NCBI RefSeq assembly: GCF_024228315.1
Contig: NZ_CP100454.1
Location: 744,001-808,000 of the forward strand
Reading direction: 5' to 3'
Length of the DNA: 64,000 nucleotides
From: Halomarina pelagica
GTDB lineage: Archaea > Halobacteriota > Halobacteria > Halobacteriales > Haloarculaceae
Part shown: positions 48,297 to 57,057 of the stretch, piece after piece
Numbering within the stretch: position 1 is the first letter of the stretch
Layout of the letters: every line of letters begins with the position of its first letter
The notes under the pieces: model-generated
Database searches by the model: none
What the model was told of the DNA's origin: nothing
The model's input: the letters and a program-made list of their open reading frames with translations, nothing else
Position numbers and translations under genes: made by a program

Positions 48297-49004
48297 TCAC
48301 GAAAGTGTTTCGTTCTGGACGACCCCGCCGCGGGCGACCACCGTCCCGACCGCGACGAGGCCGAAGCCCACGACGACGCCGACGATCGCCTGCCCGGCGA
48401 TGACCGCGGCGACGACGACGAGGACCGCGGAGAGGAAGCACCCTCCCACGACGAGCCGTTCGGATCGCCGATCGAAGCGCTCGCCGCGCCGGTCGTGGTA
48501 GTCCGCGGTTCCGAGGAGCGCGAGGACCGCCCCGACCGCCCCCGCGAGACCGTCGCCGGTGCCGAGACCGACCGCGAGGGCGACCGCGGCGACGACCCCG
48601 CCGAGCGCGAGCGTCTGCGGGGGCGCGAGCGGATCGACCGACGCGCCGTACCGGACGTGGTAGGCCACCGTCGGGACGACGGCGAGCAGCCCCACGGCCA
48701 GGCCGGTCGCCGGCCGCCCGACGAGGAGGCCGACAATCGCGAGGAGCGCCGCGACGACGGCGCCCGCCGCCAGCACGGGGTTCGGGCGGAGGACGCTCGC
48801 GGGATCGTCGGAGAACGCGACCGCGTAGGCGGCGAAGGGGTAGAACAGCGCGAGCGCGAGCGCCGCCGCGGACAGGGGGTCGCCCTCCACGAGCGCGACG
48901 AACAGCCCCAGCGGCACCGCGAGGACGACGCCGACGGCGAGGGCGATCTCGGGGACGCGCCGGTCCGACGGGTTCGACGGATCCGGAGGACTCGGCCGGC
49001 TCAC
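48297..49004 (-). CDS. Multi-span membrane protein (235 aa), unknown function
   Basis: About seven hydrophobic helices fill the protein after a Ser/Pro-rich start (SRPSPPDPSNPSDRRVPE). The sequence is rich in Ala, Val, Gly and Leu (for example LAVGVVLAVPLGLFVALVEG and FLSAVLVVVAAVIAGQAIVGVVVG). GTG 49004 is chosen because a TTTTGG element at 49029-49035 (read leftwards) is 26-28 bases upstream; a TTG further out is less likely. It is divergent from the TRAM gene. There are no family-specific motifs. Confidence 0.65.
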   Translation of the reverse strand: MSRPSPPDPSNPSDRRVPEIALAVGVVLAVPLGLFVALVEGDPLSAAALALALFYPFAAYAVAFSDDPASVLRPNPVLAAGAVVAALLAIVGLLVGRPATGLAVGLLAVVPTVAYHVRYGASVDPLAPPQTLALGGVVAAVALAVGLGTGDGLAGAVGAVLALLGTADYHDRRGERFDRRSERLVVGGCFLSAVLVVVAAVIAGQAIVGVVVGFGLVAVGTVVARGGVVQNETLS

Positions 49005-49107
49005 ACCGCCCGAACGACGCCGACGCCCCAAAACGTTGCGGTGAGCGTCTCCGTGGCCGATTCGCCAAGGCGCAAGCGTTTAGAACGCACACCCTGTTTC
49101 CACACTC

Positions 49108-49584
49108 ATGCCCGACTGTCCACTCGCGGACCAGTGTCCCAAGTACTCGGAACGGATCTCCGGGATGGGATGTCAACACTACGGCGACCGCGGTGGGGCC
49201 GAGTGGTGCGATCACTACAGCATGCCCATCCGCGAACTGAAACAGCAACCCGTCCAGCCGGGCGAGGAGGTCGTCGTCGAAGTCACCGACATCCACCGGA
49301 GCGGGGCGGGCGTCGGGCGCACCGAGGACGGCTTCATCGTCCTCGTCGACGGCGTCCTCCCGGACGCCAGGGCGCGGGTGAAGGTCACGAAAGTCCGCTC
49401 GAACCACGCCATCGCGGACGAACTCGAGCGCCTCCCGCTGGCGGAGGACGAGGAGAGCGAGGAGGACGAGGGGGGCGAGAAGGACGACGGTTCCGGGGCG
49501 GGGAGTGCCGACGACGATCGATCCAGCCGCCGGCGTCCCCGCCGCGAGCGACTGGGCAGTCGCGACAACTTTTGGGGCGGATGA
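49108..49584 (+). CDS. TRAM-domain protein with Cys-rich N-terminus
   Basis: A 158-residue protein. The N-terminus (CPLADQCPKYSERISGMGCQHYGDRGGAEWCDHY) has five Cys plus His and may bind metal. The TRAM domain is at about 46-105 (GEEVVVEVTDIHRSGAGVGRTEDGFIVLVDGVLPDARARVKVTKVRSNHAIADEL), a small beta-barrel that binds RNA and acts as an archaeal cold-shock-like chaperone. The tail is acidic then basic. ATG 49108 follows TTTAGAACG (49079-49087) by about 27 bases. The Tfx gene overlaps its stop by 4 bases. Confidence 0.85.
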   Translation: MPDCPLADQCPKYSERISGMGCQHYGDRGGAEWCDHYSMPIRELKQQPVQPGEEVVVEVTDIHRSGAGVGRTEDGFIVLVDGVLPDARARVKVTKVRSNHAIADELERLPLAEDEESEEDEGGEKDDGSGAGSADDDRSSRRRPRRERLGSRDNFWGG

Positions 49585-50042
49585 CCGACCCCGCCGACGC
49601 CGCGACGATCCTCGAGCGCGTCGGTTTCGATCCCGAGCGGAGCGTTCTCACGCGCCGTCAGGCGGAAGTGCTGTGTCTCCGCGAGCGCGGGCTCCCGCAG
49701 GCGGAGATCGCCGAGTGGCTCGGCACCTCCCGGGCGAACGTCTCCAGCATCGAGGCGAGCGCCCGCGAGAACATCGCCAAGGCGGGCGAGACGGTCGCCT
49801 TCGCGGAGGCGCTCCGCGCGCCCGTACAGGTCGCGATCGAGTCGGGCACCGACCTCTACGACGTTCCCTCGCGCGTCTACTCCGCCTGCGACGAGGTGGG
49901 GGTGAAGGTGAGCTACGCCGCCCCCGAACTCATGAAACTCGTCTCCGACGCGGCGGGCGACGCCGTCCGGGGCCGGGAGGTGCGCCGGGACATCCTCGTC
50001 GGCGTCACCAGCGACGGGACGGTGCGCGTGCGGACTCCCTGA
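49581..50042 (+). CDS. Tfx family DNA-binding protein
   Basis: A 153-residue archaeal transcription regulator. The N-terminal helix-turn-helix is at about 22-65 (LTRRQAEVLCLRERGLPQAEIAEWLGTSRANVSSIEASARENI), sigma-70 region 4-like, and is followed by the Tfx C-terminal domain (about 75-150) with LYDVPSRVYSACDEVGVKVSY. The founding member regulates a formylmethanofuran dehydrogenase operon in a methanogen; the haloarchaeal target is unknown. ATG 49581 overlaps the TRAM stop (ATGA), implying coupling. Confidence 0.88.
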   Translation: MTDPADAATILERVGFDPERSVLTRRQAEVLCLRERGLPQAEIAEWLGTSRANVSSIEASARENIAKAGETVAFAEALRAPVQVAIESGTDLYDVPSRVYSACDEVGVKVSYAAPELMKLVSDAAGDAVRGREVRRDILVGVTSDGTVRVRTP

Positions 50043-50102
50043 GAGAGGGGGACGCTGGCGACGAGAGGGCAGCTATTTCTCGGGTCCGTGCGACGGCCCG
50101 TC

Positions 50103-50888
50103 ATGGACTTCGGACTCGACGGCGACAGCGCGCTCGTGACGGCCGGTAGTAGCGGCCTCGGGCTGGCGTGCGCGGAGGCGCTCGCCCGCGAGGGCGCGGA
50201 CGTGGCGGTCTGTGGCACCACGCCGGAGCACCTCGCGGAGGCGGAGGCGACGCTCTCCGACGCGGGCGACGGCGACGTGTTCGCGACGGAGGCCGACATC
50301 ACCGACCGCGAGCAGGTCGAGGCGTTCGTCGACGACACGGTCGAGCGGTTCGGCGGCCTCGATCACGTCGTCACGAGCGCGGGCGGCCCGCCGAGCGGGC
50401 CGTTCCTCGAGACGGACGACGGCGACTGGTACGACGCCTACGACCTGCTCGTGATGAGCGTCGTCTGGACCACTCGACGGGCCTACCCGCACCTCGCCGA
50501 CGGCGGCGGGACGATCGTGAACGTCACCTCGCGGAGCGTCGCGGAGGTGATCGACGGCCTCGTGCTCTCGAACTCGGTCCGGCGGGCGGTCATCGGTCTG
50601 ATGAAGACCCAGTCGCGGGAGTTCGCCCCCGACGTGCGCGTCAACGCGGTGCTCCCGGGAAGCCACGAGACCTCCCGGATCCGGGACCTCATCAAGCAGG
50701 GCGTCGAGCGCGGCGAGTTCGACGACTACGAGGAGGGGCTGGCGGAGTGGGGGTCGGGGATCCCGCTCGGCCGCATCGGCGACGCGCGCGAACTCGGCGA
50801 GGCGGTGGCCTACCTGTCGAGCGACCGCTCGAGCTACGTCACCGGCGTCGCGCTCCCGATCGACGGCGGATCGATGCGGAGCGCGTAG
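50103..50888 (+). CDS. SDR family oxidoreductase with altered active site
   Basis: A 261-residue classical-length short-chain dehydrogenase. The cofactor motif TAGSSGLG is at 13-20, NVTSRS (about 140-145) supplies the usual Ser, and VTGVALPIDGGS is near the C-terminus. The normal Tyr-x3-Lys is replaced: LSNSVRRAV at 155-163 occupies its place. Such LSNSxRR proteins form a known subgroup annotated as 3-oxoacyl-ACP reductase-like, and catalysis must differ. ATG 50103 follows CTATTTCTC by about 27 bases. Confidence 0.85.
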   Translation: MDFGLDGDSALVTAGSSGLGLACAEALAREGADVAVCGTTPEHLAEAEATLSDAGDGDVFATEADITDREQVEAFVDDTVERFGGLDHVVTSAGGPPSGPFLETDDGDWYDAYDLLVMSVVWTTRRAYPHLADGGGTIVNVTSRSVAEVIDGLVLSNSVRRAVIGLMKTQSREFAPDVRVNAVLPGSHETSRIRDLIKQGVERGEFDDYEEGLAEWGSGIPLGRIGDARELGEAVAYLSSDRSSYVTGVALPIDGGSMRSA

Positions 50889-50937
50889 GCGGATCGCCCC
50901 CGTTTGACGGGGCGCACGCACGACTGAGGATAATTTT

Positions 50938-50967
50938 CTAATATTTCGATCAGAAACGAACTGATAG
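50938..50967 (+). promoter_or_regulatory. glpR-pfkB promoter and operator candidate
   Basis: TAATATTT (50939-50946) is the TATA-like box, predicting a start near 50970. Directly after it, CGATCAG-aaacgaa-CTGATAG (50947-50967) is an inverted repeat with one mismatch, lying between TATA and start, where a repressor such as GlpR would act. The 9-mer CAGAAACGA inside (50951-50959) recurs in the ptfC promoter at 52749-52757. Confidence 0.5.
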
Positions 50968-51026
50968 ACGACGCAAACAGTTAACAACGTACCCGAATCA
51001 ATCACGCGTAGGATCCACGAGGTACC

Positions 51027-51794
51027 ATGTTACCAGCAGAGCGAAAGCGGAAGATCGTCGAACTGGTCTCGGACGCGGGCGGGCGGTCCGTGGAGGCGCT
51101 GGCCGAGGACCTGGAGTACTCGAAGGCGACCATCCGCCGGGACCTGCGAGAACTCGAGGACGAGAACCTGATCGAGCGGTCTCACGGCGGCGCGGTACCG
51201 GTCACCGCCGTCGGCCGCGAGCAGACCTACGGGCAGCGGGAGGTGCAGAACCTCGACGCGAAGCGCGCCATCGCCGCCCGCGCCGTGGAGGAACTCGCCG
51301 AGGGGCAGGTCGTCTTCTTCGACTCCGGCACGACGACGATGGAGGTCGCAAAGCGCGTGCCGAAGGACGGATCGCTGCTGGCGGTCACCAACTCGATTCA
51401 GCTCGCCTCGGAACTCGGCGGGGAGTACAGCGAGGTGAAGCTCACGGGCGGGACGCTCCGCCACCGCACGCGGGCGCTGGTCGGTCCCACCGCCGAGGCG
51501 TTCATGGAGCGGATGAGCTTCGACGTGCTCTTTCTCGGGACGAACGCCGTCACCGCCGAGTCCGGGCTGGCGACGCCCAACGAGGACGAGGCGCGGATGA
51601 AGGAGCTGATGGTCGAGAAGTCGGCCACGGTCGTCCTCGTCGCGGACAGCTCGAAGGTGGGCGAGCGGAGCTTCGTCCGGTTCGCCGACCCGGAGGACGT
51701 GGACGCGTTCGTCACCGACGACGGCATCGACCGGACCGCCCGCGAGTCGTTCGAGCGCGCCGGCGTCCGCGTGGCCGAGGTGACCGTCGAGTGA
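51027..51794 (+). CDS. glpR: DeoR/GlpR family transcriptional regulator
   Basis: A 255-residue DeoR-type regulator that binds DNA when sugar phosphate is absent. The N-terminal winged helix (about 3-58) has RKRKIVELVSDAGGRSVEALAEDLEYSKATIRRDLRELEDENLIERSHGGAVP. The effector domain carries FFDSGTTTMEVAKRV. In Haloferax volcanii the matching gene represses glucose and fructose metabolic genes. ATG 51027 has an upstream inverted repeat at 50947-50967. pfkB overlaps its stop by four bases (GTGA), so regulator and kinase are coupled. Confidence 0.92.
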   Translation: MLPAERKRKIVELVSDAGGRSVEALAEDLEYSKATIRRDLRELEDENLIERSHGGAVPVTAVGREQTYGQREVQNLDAKRAIAARAVEELAEGQVVFFDSGTTTMEVAKRVPKDGSLLAVTNSIQLASELGGEYSEVKLTGGTLRHRTRALVGPTAEAFMERMSFDVLFLGTNAVTAESGLATPNEDEARMKELMVEKSATVVLVADSSKVGERSFVRFADPEDVDAFVTDDGIDRTARESFERAGVRVAEVTVE

Positions 51795-52699
51795 TCCTCA
51801 CGGTCACGCTCAACCCGGCGCTCGATCACACCCTCCGCCTCGACGAACCGCTCGTCGAGGGAGCCGTCGCCCGCACCGACCGGGTACAGTTCGACCCCGG
51901 CGGCAAGGGCATCAACGTCTCGAAGTACCTCGCGTCGCTCGACGCTCCCACGGTCGCGACCGGGTTCCTCGGCGATCCCTTCGGCCGCCTCGTCCGCGAC
52001 CGCCTCCGCGAGGCCGGGATCGAGAGCGACTTCGCGACCATCGACGAGCCGACCCGCCTCAACACGACCGTCCTCGCGCCCGACGGCGAGTACAAGATCA
52101 ACCATCACGGCCCGCGGGTCGACTCGGCGGCCGTCGATCGCGTCCTCGACGCCGTCCGGCGTCACGAGCCGGAGACGGTGGTCGTCGCGGGGAGCCTCCC
52201 GCCCGGCCTCGCGCCCGACGCGATCGACCGGATCGCCCGCGCCGGCGACTGGGAGACCGCCGTGGACGTGGGCGGCGACGTCCTGCGCGACCTCGACGCC
52301 CCGTTCTCGCTCTGCAAACCCAACCGCGAGGAACTCGCGGCGGCCACCGACGCGCCCGTCGAAACCCTCGAGGAGTGTCTCGCCGCCGCCGAGGCGCTTC
52401 GCCAGGGGGGCTTCGACCGCGTCGTCGCCTCGCTCGGTCCGGACGGGGCGGCGCTGGTGACCGACGACGGTACCTTCCACGCGCCCGCCCTCGAGACGAC
52501 GGTGGTGGACACCGTCGGCGCGGGCGACGCCCTCCTCGCGGGCGTCCTCGCCGCCCTCGCGCGCGGCGAGTCGGGCGGTGCCGCCCTCCGCTTCGGGGTC
52601 GCCGTCGCCTCCCGCGTCGTCGCCGTCCCCGGAACGGGAGTCCCCGACTTCGGCGGCGTCCGCGCCGCGGTCGAGGAAGTCTCCGTCGCGACGTACTGA
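51791..52699 (+). CDS. pfkB: 1-phosphofructokinase
   Basis: PfkB/ribokinase-family kinase that phosphorylates fructose-1-phosphate from the PTS to fructose-1,6-bisphosphate. It has 302 residues. The N-terminal signature is GGKGINVSKYLASL, and the catalytic base and anion hole are in DTVGAGDALLAG. TLNPALDHT near the start is typical of FruK. GTG 51791 overlaps glpR. The gap to ptfC holds a separate promoter. Confidence 0.94.
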   Translation: MILTVTLNPALDHTLRLDEPLVEGAVARTDRVQFDPGGKGINVSKYLASLDAPTVATGFLGDPFGRLVRDRLREAGIESDFATIDEPTRLNTTVLAPDGEYKINHHGPRVDSAAVDRVLDAVRRHEPETVVVAGSLPPGLAPDAIDRIARAGDWETAVDVGGDVLRDLDAPFSLCKPNREELAAATDAPVETLEECLAAAEALRQGGFDRVVASLGPDGAALVTDDGTFHAPALETTVVDTVGAGDALLAGVLAALARGESGGAALRFGVAVASRVVAVPGTGVPDFGGVRAAVEEVSVATY

Positions 52700-52727
52700 C
52701 CGGGATCGAGGCGGTTTTCGCTTCGTA

Positions 52728-52778
52728 GTTTTATCAGGAACTAACGGACAGAAACGATCACATTCGAAAGCGTTTTTG
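52728..52778 (+). promoter_or_regulatory. ptfC promoter with candidate GlpR site
   Basis: TTTTATC (52728-52734) is the TATA-like box. CAGAAACGA (52749-52757) is shared with the glpR promoter, and TTCGAAA-gcgt-TTTTGAA (52763-52780) is an imperfect inverted repeat. It drives the five-gene PTS run separately from glpR-pfkB. Confidence 0.45.
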
Positions 52779-52813
52779 AACCGTTCGGTGAACAACCGTG
52801 AGGGTGCGAATCA

Positions 52814-54010
52814 ATGGCAACGCAAGACTCGGCCGAACGCGCGCTTCGCTCGCACGTCTCCTCCGTGAAGGAGGACGTGATGACCGGCGTGTCGTTCATG
52901 ATTCCGTTCGTCACCATCGGGGGTATCTTCCTGGCGCTTGGGTACGCGGTCGCGTCGCTCCCGCCGATCGAACTCCTCGGCGTCACCGTCTGGCCCGGCG
53001 GGACGACCGTCGAGAAGGTGTTCGAGGCGACGGGCACCCTCGAGTGGTTCCTGACGCAGATCGGCGGTGCCGGACTGACGTTCATGGTGCCGATCCTCGG
53101 CGCGTACATCGCGTACGCCATCGCCGACCGCCCGGGGCTCGCCCCGGGCTTTCTCCTCTCGTACGTCATCCAGCAGGGAGCGGTCCTCAAGGCGGCGGGC
53201 GACGTCATCGGGCTGAGCGGCGGGAACGCGGGTGCGGGCTACCTGGGCGCGCTCGTCGCCGGCCTGCTCGCCGGCTACGTCGCGCGGTGGTTCAAGCGCC
53301 GCTCGGTGCCGGAGGTCGTCAAACCGATGATGCCCGTGTTGATCGTGCCGGTGCTGACGATGGTCGTCCTCTCGCCGGTCGTCATCCTCTTTCTGGGGGT
53401 GCCCGTCGCCATCGCGAACGCGTGGCTGACCGACTTCCTTCGGACCGCCCAGGGGGGGCAGGCCGTCCTCGTCGGCGCGCTGCTCGGCGCGATGATGGCG
53501 TTCGACATGGGCGGGCCCGTCAACAAGGTCGCCTACGTGTTCGCCGTCGGCCTGCTCTCCGAACAGCTCTACGAGCCGATGGCGGCCGTGATGATCGCGG
53601 GGATGATCCCGCCGATCGGCATGGCGCTGTCGAACTTCGTCGCCCCGCAGAAGTACACGGCCGAGATGTACGAGAACGCGAAGAGCGCGGTCCCTCTCGG
53701 CCTCTCGTTCATCACCGAGGGGGCGATCCCCTACGCCGCGGCCGACCCGCTTCGGGTCATCCCGAGCATCGTGGTCGGGAGCGCCGTCGGGGCGGCCGCC
53801 TCGATGGCGCTCGACGTCACGATGCCCGCCCCGCACGGCGGTATCTTCGTCGTCGTGCTGTCGAACCGACCGCTCCTGTTCCTCGGGTGCATCGCGCTCG
53901 GGTCGCTCGTGACGGCGGCCGTCGCGACGGCCGTGAAACCCGACTTCGAGGTCACCGTCGCCGACCTCGAGGAGCGCGACGCGGACGCGAGCGCACAGGG
54001 GTCAGACTGA
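52814..54010 (+). CDS. ptfC: PTS fructose permease, EIIC
   Basis: Membrane channel of the fructose phosphotransferase system. It has 398 residues with about ten helices. Typical EIIC-Fru segments are GVSFMIPFVTIGGIFLALGYA, SGGNAGAGYLGALVAGLLAGY, MAFDMGGPVNKVAYVF and PHGGIFVVV. EIIB is not fused but encoded at the end of the cluster. ATG 52814 follows GTGCGAATCA. The set matches the order I recall for Haloferax volcanii ptfC-ptfA-ptfH-ptfI-ptfB. Confidence 0.95.
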   Translation: MATQDSAERALRSHVSSVKEDVMTGVSFMIPFVTIGGIFLALGYAVASLPPIELLGVTVWPGGTTVEKVFEATGTLEWFLTQIGGAGLTFMVPILGAYIAYAIADRPGLAPGFLLSYVIQQGAVLKAAGDVIGLSGGNAGAGYLGALVAGLLAGYVARWFKRRSVPEVVKPMMPVLIVPVLTMVVLSPVVILFLGVPVAIANAWLTDFLRTAQGGQAVLVGALLGAMMAFDMGGPVNKVAYVFAVGLLSEQLYEPMAAVMIAGMIPPIGMALSNFVAPQKYTAEMYENAKSAVPLGLSFITEGAIPYAAADPLRVIPSIVVGSAVGAAASMALDVTMPAPHGGIFVVVLSNRPLLFLGCIALGSLVTAAVATAVKPDFEVTVADLEERDADASAQGSD

Positions 54011-54040
54011 ACCTCTCCGGAGTAGACTATCCACCAGACA

Positions 54041-54520
54041 ATGACCGAGACCGAGATGGACCGAGACGACGTGACGCGGCTCGTACCGACCGAGGCGATC
54101 TCCCTCGACGAACCGCCCGAGGGGAAGGACGCCTGCATCGAGTTCCTGCTCGACCTCGCCGTCGAGGCGGGTCGGGTCGAGGACCGCGAGACGGCGCTCG
54201 ACGCGCTGCTCGCCCGCGAGGAGGAGACCACCACCGGCGTCGGGAAGGGCATCGCCATCCCGCACGCCCAGACCGACGCCGTGACCCGGCCGTCGGTCGC
54301 GTTCGCCCGCTCCGCGGCCGGCGTCGACTTCGACTCGATGGACGGGGAGCCGGCGCACCTGCTGTTCGCGATCCTGGCCCCCGCCGGTGGGAGCGACGAC
54401 CACCTCGCCATCCTGAGCGCGCTCTCGCGCTCGCTCATGCACGAGGAAGTGCGGGAGGGACTGTACGAGGCCGACTCGCCGGCGGACGTGCAGGCGGTGC
54501 TCGCGGAGGCGATGACCTGA
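54041..54520 (+). CDS. ptfA: PTS fructose EIIA
   Basis: Cytosolic phosphocarrier that passes phosphate from HPr to EIIB. It has 159 residues. The phosphorylated histidine is H75 in GVGKGIAIPHAQTD, and LLFAILAPAGGSDDHLAILSALSRSL is typical of EIIA-Fru. ATG 54041 lies 30 bases after ptfC. The HPr ATG overlaps its stop by one base (TGATG). Confidence 0.94.
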   Translation: MTETEMDRDDVTRLVPTEAISLDEPPEGKDACIEFLLDLAVEAGRVEDRETALDALLAREEETTTGVGKGIAIPHAQTDAVTRPSVAFARSAAGVDFDSMDGEPAHLLFAILAPAGGSDDHLAILSALSRSLMHEEVREGLYEADSPADVQAVLAEAMT

Positions 54521-54840
54521 TGGAGCGGGTCGTCGCCGTCGTGCCGGAGGCGGGCCTGCACGCCCGCCCCGCCGCGACGTTCGTCGAGACCGCGAACCGG
54601 TACGACGCCGAGATCACCGTCGCGCCCGCCGAGGACGGCGACCCCGTCGACGCCCGCAGCATGCTCGCCGTGACGAGCCTCGGGGTCGGACACGACGACC
54701 GGGTCCGGCTCGTCGCCGAGGGCGACGACGCCGAGGCCGCCCTCGACGCGCTCGAGGCCGTCCTCTCGACGCCGGAGGCGGGGGAGGACGGTGGAGACGG
54801 AGGGAACGGGGGGAACCGGGGGGACGGCGAGTCGGGATGA
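54520..54840 (+). CDS. ptfH: HPr phosphocarrier
   Basis: Phosphocarrier between EI and EIIA. It has 106 residues. The active histidine is H14 in EAGLHARPAATF; DARSMLAVTSLGVGHDDRV is the regulatory-Ser region. The C-terminus carries a Gly/Asp-rich tail (from about 90, EDGGDGGNGGNRGDGESG) beyond the usual 85-90 residues. It overlaps the EI start by four bases. Confidence 0.93.
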   Translation: MERVVAVVPEAGLHARPAATFVETANRYDAEITVAPAEDGDPVDARSMLAVTSLGVGHDDRVRLVAEGDDAEAALDALEAVLSTPEAGEDGGDGGNGGNRGDGESG

Positions 54841-56543
54841 CCCGCACGCTCGACGGAGTCGGCGCGACACCCCGGGCCGGGGTCGGCCGCGCGGTCTGGT
54901 ACCGCCCCGACGCGGACCTCGACCTGCCCGACCCGCCGGACCCGGCGGCCGTCGATCCGACGGCGGAGCGCGAGCGGTTCGAGCGCGCCCGCGACGAGGC
55001 ACGCGAGGCGCTGCGCGCCGAGCGCGACCGGGCCGCAGAGCGCGTCGGCGAGGAGGAGGCCGCCGTCTTCGACGCCCACGTGCAGTTCCTCGACGACCCG
55101 CAGATCGAGGCGGGCGTCGAGGGAGAGATCGACGACGGACTCCCCGCCGAGCACGCCGTCCGAGCGGCGTTCGCCGGCCCCATCGAGCAGTTCGAGGGGA
55201 TGGACGGCCGCATGGCCGAGCGCGCCGACGACCTCCGGGACGTCCGGGATCGGCTGCTCCGCCTCCTGCTCGGCGGCGAGGGGACGGACCTCGCCGCGCT
55301 CCCCGAGGGGTCGGTCGTCCTCGCCGAGCGGCTCACGCCGAGCGACACGGCCCGCCTCGATCCCGAGCGGGTCGCCGGCTTCGCCACCGTCACGGGCGGG
55401 CGGACCTCCCACGCGGCCATCTTCGCGCGGTCGCTCGCCCTCCCGGCGGTCGTCGGCGTCGGCGACGCGCTTCGAGGGATCGAGGAGGGGACCGAGGTCG
55501 TCGTCGACGGCGAGGCCGGCGAGGTCGTGACCGATCCGGACGCCGACCGTCGCGCCACGGCCGAGCGCGAAGACGCCGCCGAGGTGCGCGCCGGGGCGGT
55601 GACGACCGCCGACGGCGTCCCGATCGAGGTGGCCGCGAACGTCGGCCACCCGAGCGAACTGGCGGGGGCCGTCGACCGGGGCGCGGACGGGATCGGCCTC
55701 TTTCGCACGGAGTTCCTCTTTCTCGATCGCGAGGCCCCGCCCGACGAGAACGAGCAGTACGAGACCTACCGCGAGGCGCTCCGCGCCTTCCCCGACGGTC
55801 GGGTGATCGTCCGCACGCTCGACGTCGGCGGGGACAAGCCGATCCCCTACCTCGACCTGCCCGAGGAGGAGAACCCCTTCCTCGGCGAGCGGGGGATCCG
55901 CCGGTCGCTCGGGGCCGACGCCGACCTCTTCGAGACGCAACTGCGCGCGCTCCTCCGCGCGGCGGGCGACGCCGAGGGCGACCTCGCCGTGATGCTCCCC
56001 CTCGTCGCCACCGTCGAGGAGTTCGAGGCGGCCGCCGACCGAGTCGAGGCGGTCGCCGCGGACCTCGACGCGGAGGGGATCGAGCGCGGCTCCCCCGACC
56101 TCGGGGTGATGGTGGAGACGCCCGCCGCGGTCCTCCTCGCGTCCGAACTGGCCGAGCGCGCCGACTTCCTCTCGATCGGGACGAACGACCTCACCCAGTA
56201 CGTCAACGCCGCGGCGCGGGGCAACGAGCGGGTCGCGGACCTGCACGACCCGCGCCACCCGGCCGTCCTGCGGGCCGTCGCGCGCACCGTCGAGGCCGCC
56301 CGGGGGACCGACGCCTGGGTCGGGATGTGCGGCGAGATGGCCGGCGACCCCGACCTGACCGAACTGCTCGTCGGCCTCGGCCTCGACGAACTCAGCATGA
56401 GCGCCGTGACGATCCCCGCGGTCAAGGCGCGCGTCGAGCGGACGAACGCGGCTGACGCCCGCGAACTCGCGGAGCGCGCGCTCCGCGCGCACACGAAACG
56501 CGAAGTGATCGACCTGCTCTCTCAACAACCCGACCAGCCATGA
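54837..56543 (+). CDS. ptfI: PTS enzyme I
   Basis: PEP-protein phosphotransferase that starts the PTS cascade. It has 568 residues. The phosphohistidine is H192 in TGGRTSHAAIFARS; PEP-site motifs are GLFRTEFLF, RTLDVGGDKPIPYL, GTNDLTQY and VGMCGEMAGD. ATG 54837 overlaps ptfH. Its stop overlaps the ptfB start by 4 bases. EI needs PEP from lower glycolysis, so fructose uptake is tied to that pool. Confidence 0.96.
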   Translation: MTRTLDGVGATPRAGVGRAVWYRPDADLDLPDPPDPAAVDPTAERERFERARDEAREALRAERDRAAERVGEEEAAVFDAHVQFLDDPQIEAGVEGEIDDGLPAEHAVRAAFAGPIEQFEGMDGRMAERADDLRDVRDRLLRLLLGGEGTDLAALPEGSVVLAERLTPSDTARLDPERVAGFATVTGGRTSHAAIFARSLALPAVVGVGDALRGIEEGTEVVVDGEAGEVVTDPDADRRATAEREDAAEVRAGAVTTADGVPIEVAANVGHPSELAGAVDRGADGIGLFRTEFLFLDREAPPDENEQYETYREALRAFPDGRVIVRTLDVGGDKPIPYLDLPEEENPFLGERGIRRSLGADADLFETQLRALLRAAGDAEGDLAVMLPLVATVEEFEAAADRVEAVAADLDAEGIERGSPDLGVMVETPAAVLLASELAERADFLSIGTNDLTQYVNAAARGNERVADLHDPRHPAVLRAVARTVEAARGTDAWVGMCGEMAGDPDLTELLVGLGLDELSMSAVTIPAVKARVERTNAADARELAERALRAHTKREVIDLLSQQPDQP

Positions 56544-56992
56544 AACTCGTCGCAGTCACGTCCTGTCCGACCGGTATCGCACACAGCCAGATGGCCGCGG
56601 AGAACTTAGAGCAGACCGCCGCGCGGCTCGGCCACGAGATCCACGTCGAGATCCAGGGGGCCATGGGCGCGGAGAACGAACTCTCCGCGGAACGGATCGC
56701 GGACGCCGACGCGGCCATCATCGCCGCCGACACGGCCGTCAGCCGCGACCGATTCGAGAACCTCCCCCTCGTCAAGGCACCCGTCAAGGACGCGGTCAAC
56801 GACCCGGAGGACCTCATCGAGCGGGCCGAGGCGGCCGCGGAGGGCGGGCGCGCCCCCGACTCCGCGAACGCCGACGCGGTCACCACCGACGTGCAACCGG
56901 AGTCCGAGGTTGCGGAACCGCCCGAGTCCGAACGGATCGGCGGCGACCCGCGGAAGGGTCTGTTCGCCCGGCTCAGGCGGTTGCTGTCGTAG
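56540..56992 (+). CDS. ptfB: PTS fructose EIIB
   Basis: Phosphorylates fructose during transport through EIIC. It has 150 residues. The active cysteine is C9 in AVTSCPTGIAHSQMAAE, and the EIIB fold continues to about 100 (ADAAIIAADTAVSRDRF). The C-terminal 45 residues (TTDVQPESEVAEPPESERIGGDPRKGLFARLRRLL) are a linker plus a basic amphipathic end that could contact membrane or EIIC. ATG 56540 overlaps ptfI. It is the last gene of the operon. Confidence 0.93.
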   Translation: MKLVAVTSCPTGIAHSQMAAENLEQTAARLGHEIHVEIQGAMGAENELSAERIADADAAIIAADTAVSRDRFENLPLVKAPVKDAVNDPEDLIERAEAAAEGGRAPDSANADAVTTDVQPESEVAEPPESERIGGDPRKGLFARLRRLLS

Positions 56993-57057
56993 CGCTCGCT
57001 CGCCTCACTTCGGCCGCCCTCTCATATGGCACCCCGTCCAGTCGCGCCTCACTCCTC

